Shown here one piece after another: positions 59,928 through 64,000 of a DNA stretch of 64,000 nucleotides. The stretch is from Paeniglutamicibacter sp. Y32M11 (GTDB taxonomy: Bacteria; Actinomycetota; Actinomycetes; Actinomycetales; Micrococcaceae). Location of the stretch: NCBI RefSeq assembly GCF_019285735.1, contig NZ_CP079107.1:124001-188000 (forward strand). The letters run 5' to 3'. How positions within the stretch are numbered: position 1 is the stretch's first letter; the number at the start of each line of letters is the position of its first letter. The position numbers and the translations under genes are program-made. The notes beneath the pieces were generated by a model. It was not told the DNA's origin. It saw nothing but the letters and a program-made list of their open reading frames with translations, and did not search any database.

Positions 59928-61576
59928 GCCGGTACTCCCAGCAGCGAACCGGTGGCGGGATGCTGGGGATGACCCAACACCTCCGCGGCGGTGCCCGATT
60001 CAACAACCTCGCCGTCATTCAGAACCGCCACATAATCGGCGATACGCCGAGCCAGAGCCAGATCGTGGGTGACCATGATGATTGTTATCCCGGCCGCGGC
60101 CTTTACCCGCAGCAGTTGTTCCATGAGTTCCACCGTGCGGGCATCCAGGGCGCTGGTGGGCTCATCCACCAGCAGGATCCGTGCCCCAACGGCGCAGCCC
60201 AACCCGAGGGCGACCCGTTGGGCCTGCCCGCCGGAAAGTTCGTGGGGGTAGCGCCCGGCCAACGATTCCTCCACGGCCGCGGCGGCCAGCGCATCAAGGA
60301 CATCGGTTCGGGAGGAAGACCGCTTGGCGGCCTTGAGCGTGTGCCGCATCTGCGTGGCAATTCTTCGCACCGGGTTCAGCGAGGTGGTCGCCGAACCGGG
60401 AACTAAGACCGTTTCTGTGCCGCGCGCCCGCGAAAGCCCCGCTGCATCGCGGGGAGAACCATGAACGCTGATGTTTCCCGAGACATTGGCGCCCAGCGGG
60501 AGCAACCCGGTCAGGGTGTGCAGCAGCAGCGACTTTCCGGCTCCCGAAGCCCCGAGGATCACGTTGATGGCCCCGGCTTCGGCCCGGTAATTGATCCCGC
60601 GCAGTACCCTCGAAGAGGTGCCCGGGTCCACGGTTGAGGGGAGGAAAACGTCCAGTGAGCTGGTCTGGATCGCTGCGCCGGCCTGCAGCTCGCCAACCGG
60701 CAACTCGGCGGTGGCGGAACCGGCCGCCGGCAGCATAGCGCGGTCCCGCGCGAAGAGCCGCGCGAAGAGCCTGGGGAATGCGCGACGGCCGCGCCGCCGT
60801 CCCGCGGTATCCACCAGTGAGGCGGTGGACCAGCTGACCAACACCAGCAGCCCGGCGGGGAAGACCAACAACCACCATGCTCCGGCCAGCAAACCGCCGC
60901 GCGCATCCTCCAGCAACAGGCCCAGCGAGGCGGATTCGGGCGGTAACCCGACGCCCAAAAAAGAGAGTGAGCTTTCGTGCCAGATGGCGTGGGGCAGTTG
61001 CAGCACCAGGGCGATGGCTGCCTGTGGTGCCACGGCCGGAATCAGGTGCGTGCACCAGATGGCCGCGGTTGATGCCCCGGAGGCACGAGCCAGTAGGACG
61101 TGGTCGGCGGTGCGCTCGGCCAGTAACCTCGAGCGGACAATTCGGGCCACCTGCGTCCAGTGCGTCAACGCTATGGACAATACAATCGCCCACCACTGCC
61201 CGCGCCACAGGGCCACGATCACCACCGCCAGCAGGAGGTGCGGCAGGGCGTTGGTGACATCCACCAAGCGCATGGCTATTCTGTCCACGACTCCTCCCCG
61301 CCAGGCGGCCAGCAATCCGACACCGAGACCCAGGACGGTAGCGACGACCGAGGCGAACAATGCCAATAGCAGGGACATGCGCAGTCCCTGGGCGGAGCGG
61401 ATCCACACGTCCCTACCCAAGAGGTCGGTGCCAAAGAAATGCTGGAGCGAGGGGGCTTGAAGCACCGCGGACAGATCCACGGCACGAGGATCCAGGGGCT
61501 GTAGCCACGGAACCAGCAGGGCGTAGGCAAAAGTCAGCCCCAGCAGAACCAGGGGTAATGGGTGGGGCCTAGACAT
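59924..61576 (-). CDS. ABC transporter permease-ATPase fusion (DppC-DppD type)
   Basis: 550 residues. N-terminal about 260 residues are a DppC/NikC permease: FGTDLLGRDVWIRSAQGLRM and the EAA loop LARASGASTAAIWCTHLIPA. After a linker, a DppD/NikD ATPase follows (about 305-550): Walker A GASGAGKSLLLHTLTG, signature LSGGQAQRVALG, Walker B ILLVDEPTSALD, H-loop VTHDLALARR. Such fusions are known in actinobacteria. No internal stop or frameshift, so it is a real fusion. Overlaps both neighbours. Confidence 0.88.
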   Translation of the reverse strand: MSRPHPLPLVLLGLTFAYALLVPWLQPLDPRAVDLSAVLQAPSLQHFFGTDLLGRDVWIRSAQGLRMSLLLALFASVVATVLGLGVGLLAAWRGGVVDRIAMRLVDVTNALPHLLLAVVIVALWRGQWWAIVLSIALTHWTQVARIVRSRLLAERTADHVLLARASGASTAAIWCTHLIPAVAPQAAIALVLQLPHAIWHESSLSFLGVGLPPESASLGLLLEDARGGLLAGAWWLLVFPAGLLVLVSWSTASLVDTAGRRRGRRAFPRLFARLFARDRAMLPAAGSATAELPVGELQAGAAIQTSSLDVFLPSTVDPGTSSRVLRGINYRAEAGAINVILGASGAGKSLLLHTLTGLLPLGANVSGNISVHGSPRDAAGLSRARGTETVLVPGSATTSLNPVRRIATQMRHTLKAAKRSSSRTDVLDALAAAAVEESLAGRYPHELSGGQAQRVALGLGCAVGARILLVDEPTSALDARTVELMEQLLRVKAAAGITIIMVTHDLALARRIADYVAVLNDGEVVESGTAAEVLGHPQHPATGSLLGVPA

Positions 61577-62582
61577 CGTTCACCCGCGGGTCAAGGACAA
61601 GGTAAGAGGCGTCGGCCAACGCCGAGCCGGCAAAAACGACCGCGCACGAAAGCGCGGTCACCGCGGCAAGGAGCGGAAAATCCCCGGCGATGGCCGAGGA
61701 CACCGTTGCCGAAGCCAGGCCGGGCCAGGAAAACACCGCCTCGATGAGCAGTGCCCCGGTGACCAACTCACCCAGCCTCGAACCCACCACCGTGATGAAC
61801 GGCAGCAGCGCCACCGGAAGTACCTGGGTGCGTAGCACCGTGAATTCGCTCAGGCCGCGTCCGCGCGCGGCCAGTACCGCGTCGGATTCCAGTGCTTCGA
61901 GCACCGAGGCCCGAAGGTTTAATACCAGCCACGGCAGCAGGGTCATCGCCAGCACGCCCACGGGCAGCACCAGGTGCAGGGCGATGCCTGCCGGTGTGGG
62001 ATCCAGGCCGCCCGACGTTGAGCCTCCGGCCGGTAGACCGAGCCCGATCGCGAAGATGGCAATGGCCACCAGCCCCAGAACAAACGGCGGGATTGCTTGG
62101 GCCAGATGCACCAGTGACAGAGCGACGGTATCTAGGGGCGAACCGGGGCGCCGCGCCGCGCAAACCGCCAGCAGGACCGAGAGCACCATCGCCACCAGCA
62201 GTCCGAGGCCCACCAATAATGCGGTGTAGGGCAAGCGCTCGGAAATCACCTGGGTCACCGGTTGGCCGAAGACCCGTGAGGTACCCGCCTCACCACGCAT
62301 CACCCCGGTCATCCAGCGTCCCCAGATCGCATACCAGGCGTCGTCGAGTCCCAGCTGCTCGGTCAATGCCGCGCGTTGCTCGGGGGTTGAATGTTCGTAT
62401 TGCGTGCCCAGATATTGGGCCAGCGGATTGAAGGGGGCCAGCGAGGCGAGCCAGAAGACAGCGGCGGTGATGCCGGCGGTGGCCGGAACTCCCACCAGCG
62501 CCCGGCGTCCGAGCAGGCTCAGCACTTCGCGTGCACGCGAGCGCCGCGGTGCGAGGCCCAGCGCAACGTCGTGCGTTCTCAT
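61569..62582 (-). CDS. ABC transporter permease (DppB/NikB type)
   Basis: 337 residues with about six membrane segments. Starts VGVPATAGITAAVFWLASLA; has the substrate-binding-protein contact region PEQRAALTEQLGLDD and the EAA motif VLAARGRGLSEFTVLRTQVL, and ends VSSAIAGDFPLLAAV. I use the ATG at 62582, which overlaps the binding-protein stop by 4 bp (ATGA). The 3' end overlaps the fused gene by 8 bp. Confidence 0.88.
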   Translation of the reverse strand: MRTHDVALGLAPRRSRAREVLSLLGRRALVGVPATAGITAAVFWLASLAPFNPLAQYLGTQYEHSTPEQRAALTEQLGLDDAWYAIWGRWMTGVMRGEAGTSRVFGQPVTQVISERLPYTALLVGLGLLVAMVLSVLLAVCAARRPGSPLDTVALSLVHLAQAIPPFVLGLVAIAIFAIGLGLPAGGSTSGGLDPTPAGIALHLVLPVGVLAMTLLPWLVLNLRASVLEALESDAVLAARGRGLSEFTVLRTQVLPVALLPFITVVGSRLGELVTGALLIEAVFSWPGLASATVSSAIAGDFPLLAAVTALSCAVVFAGSALADASYLVLDPRVNDV

Positions 62583-64000
62583 GGTTTCGGTACCCACTGG
62601 CCGAGCTTCACCCACGGGCCCCACGTGGTGCCGTGGTCGTGCGGCTCCAGCAACGTTCCCGTACCTTGCCAGGTAGCGGAAACGGAGGTGCGCTGGATAT
62701 AGGTGTGGTCGGTAAACGCGAGCAGCACCATGGATGGGTCCTCGACGTAGCGGCGCTGAACCTCGCGGTAGGCGGCGGCCCGTTTGGTCTCATCCAGGCT
62801 GGTTCGCCCGGTTTCCAGCGCCTTGTCCATGGCAGAATCCGCGAACCTGCTCGGATTGTCGTAGTACGCCCCGGCGGCGGGGTAGGAGGAATGCAACATC
62901 TTGTACAGCTGAGTGTCCACGTCATACGGGGTGTCACCCCCGCCGAGCATGATCGCGTCGGTTCCCACCCGTGGCTCGGCCGTCTCGAAGGTCGCCGCCT
63001 CGACCGGTACATCGATGCCCAGCAACTTCATCTGTGCGGAGAAGGCCAGCGACAGGTCCCGGCGCAGCGAATCGCCAGGGTTGTACATCAGCGTGAACGC
63101 GGCCGGTCTCCCGTTTTTCGAGCGCATTAAATCGTCCCCGATGACCCAGCCTGCCTCATCGAGCAGCCCCGCGGCGCGCTGCGGATCGTGGGCAAAAATG
63201 GCGGAGGGATCAAACGCCTCGCCATATTCGGCCGGAACAAAGGTGTTTGCCGCACGCCCGGCACCCGCCAGGACACCGTCAATCAATGACTGCCTGTCCA
63301 CCGCAAGGTTCAGGGCCAGACGCACCTTTGGGTCGGATGTCAGTGGGTTATCCGCGGGCAGGGAGAGCCCGCGCCAGTCCGCGGAGGTGGCCGTGACCAG
63401 CTCGAACTCTGGGTTGGCGCCGAAGGTGGCAGCGAGTCGCGGGGGTAGCACGGTGCCGTCAAATTCCCCGGCCAGCATGCGCTGGGCCCGGGCGTTGTCA
63501 TCGGGCGCGGCCTCGTAGGTGACGCGCTTCAGCGCGACCTCGCCGTCGCGGTATCTCGGGTTTGCCTTAAGCGCCAGGCGCGCGGGATCCAGCGAATCCA
63601 CCAGGTAGGGGCCGGTGCCGATCGGGGCGCGGTTTAGCACCGAGTTCTCCACGCGCTGCCCGGGCACAATGGCTTCGGACGGGGCGATACCGATGAGCAT
63701 CGCCGTCTTGAAGGAAACCTGGGCTTCGCGCAGGGAGAATTTGACGGTGTATGTGTCCACGGACTCGACGTCCACGACGTTTGAGAGCGTGCCGAGGATG
63801 GGGGAGGCGCTCGCCGGATCCATGATGGCCCGGTAGCTTGCCACGACATCCGTGGCGTCAAGGGTGGTTCCGTCGCTGAATCGGACATCGCTGCGCAACT
63901 TGACCGTCCAGGTGCGTGCATCGGGGGAAACTTTGGGCTCCTCCGCCGCCAACAGTGGCGTGATCCGCGGCAAACTTTCCGCGGCGCCGGTAAGTGTGTA
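62579..64000 (-). CDS. Family-5 substrate-binding protein of ABC importer (5' end outside window)
   Basis: 473 residues visible; the frame is open to the window edge, so signal peptide and N-terminus lie beyond. SBP_bac_5 landmarks: TWTVKLRSDVRFSDGTTLDA, the GTGPYLVDSLDP loop, NPRYRDGEVALKRV, and NLAVDRQSLIDGVLAGAGR. These occur in peptide-, nickel- and opine-type binders. The C-terminus carries an EPHDHGTTWGPW stretch with two histidines, which could be ligands for a metal complex. Operon order binder-permease-fusion-ATPase, all overlapping. Confidence 0.88.
   Translation of the reverse strand, partial: YTLTGAAESLPRITPLLAAEEPKVSPDARTWTVKLRSDVRFSDGTTLDATDVVASYRAIMDPASASPILGTLSNVVDVESVDTYTVKFSLREAQVSFKTAMLIGIAPSEAIVPGQRVENSVLNRAPIGTGPYLVDSLDPARLALKANPRYRDGEVALKRVTYEAAPDDNARAQRMLAGEFDGTVLPPRLAATFGANPEFELVTATSADWRGLSLPADNPLTSDPKVRLALNLAVDRQSLIDGVLAGAGRAANTFVPAEYGEAFDPSAIFAHDPQRAAGLLDEAGWVIGDDLMRSKNGRPAAFTLMYNPGDSLRRDLSLAFSAQMKLLGIDVPVEAATFETAEPRVGTDAIMLGGGDTPYDVDTQLYKMLHSSYPAAGAYYDNPSRFADSAMDKALETGRTSLDETKRAAAYREVQRRYVEDPSMVLLAFTDHTYIQRTSVSATWQGTGTLLEPHDHGTTWGPWVKLGQWVPKP

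Noticed and set aside
1-64000. CRISPR arrays, prophage, rRNA operon, replication origin
   Set aside because: No regular direct repeats with spacers, no phage structural genes, no rRNA and no DnaA-box cluster noticed on reading.

Overview
The window looks like a chromosomal segment of a high-GC actinobacterium, most likely a member of the Micrococcaceae (Arthrobacter sensu lato). The evidence is the GC-rich third codon positions, frequent GTG and TTG starts, an IS1249-group insertion sequence, a DUF47/Pit pair, a permease-ATPase fusion of a type common in actinobacteria, and a five-gene Asp23/AmaP-type operon. The genus is an inference from gene content; no 16S rRNA is present. Most of the window is ordinary core and accessory metabolism. 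There is one clear insertion sequence, and I see no prophage and no CRISPR array.

Layout. 1-3.7 kb: the 3' part of pstB, an Ldh2-type dehydrogenase and a Pit-type phosphate permease with its DUF47 partner. 3.9-6.3 kb: a conserved hypothetical gene, tRNA-Lys and an intact IS256/IS1249-type element with an 8-bp target duplication. 6.3-10.8 kb: a PadR/HAAS pair, a thiamine-diphosphate enzyme and a secreted endonuclease/exonuclease/phosphatase-fold protein. 10.8-14.0 kb: amino-acid permease, aminotransferase and Lrp-type regulator. 14.1-24.7 kb: mixed enzymes and membrane proteins (esterase, DUF2871, DUF445, GDPD, AlaX-like, AzlCD, MTH1187-type, methyltransferases, GNAT). 24.8-29.2 kb: NCS2 purine permease, tandem-domain universal stress protein and a secreted NlpC/P60 hydrolase. 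30.0-33.3 kb: a small zincin, tRNA-Glu/Asp/Phe and the Asp23/AmaP envelope-stress operon. 33.3-37.6 kb: YdcF-like protein, MarR with EamA exporter, exonuclease III. 37.7-47.9 kb: distal valine/acyl-CoA catabolism (mmsA, HIBYL-CoA hydrolase, mmsB, acyl-CoA ligase, acyl-CoA dehydrogenase) split by an FtsX-type ABC transporter. 47.9-50.6 kb: Pth2-like protein, nadE, MarR-like regulator, pyrE. 50.9-56.3 kb: a complete ureABCEFGD urease operon. 56.4-59.1 kb: decayed LLM oxidoreductase and CGNR fragments, a GlxA-type regulator and a cysteine hydrolase. 59.2-64 kb: a peptide/nickel-type ABC importer that runs off the end.

How the genes work together. Phosphate uptake is covered by Pst and Pit. The mmsA-HIBCH-mmsB operon converts 3-hydroxyisobutyryl-CoA towards propionyl-CoA. 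It shares a 17-bp promoter motif (15 of 17 bases identical) with the divergent acyl-CoA ligase/dehydrogenase promoter 9 kb away, which suggests one regulator for both. The urease operon encodes all the usual structural and assembly proteins but no nickel permease; the ABC importer 3 kb downstream is a reasonable candidate.

Most notable observations: (i) UreC carries alanine in place of the conserved active-site-flap cysteine; (ii) UreB has an acidic C-terminal extension of about 80 residues; (iii) a deletion scar joins two divergently oriented gene remnants, an LLM oxidoreductase and a CGNR zinc-finger regulator, both without N-termini; (iv) a structured leader precedes the DUF2871 gene; (v) the same rare TATATATA-core 14-bp palindrome type lies upstream of two envelope loci. 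I did not find a convincing wholly new multi-gene system.
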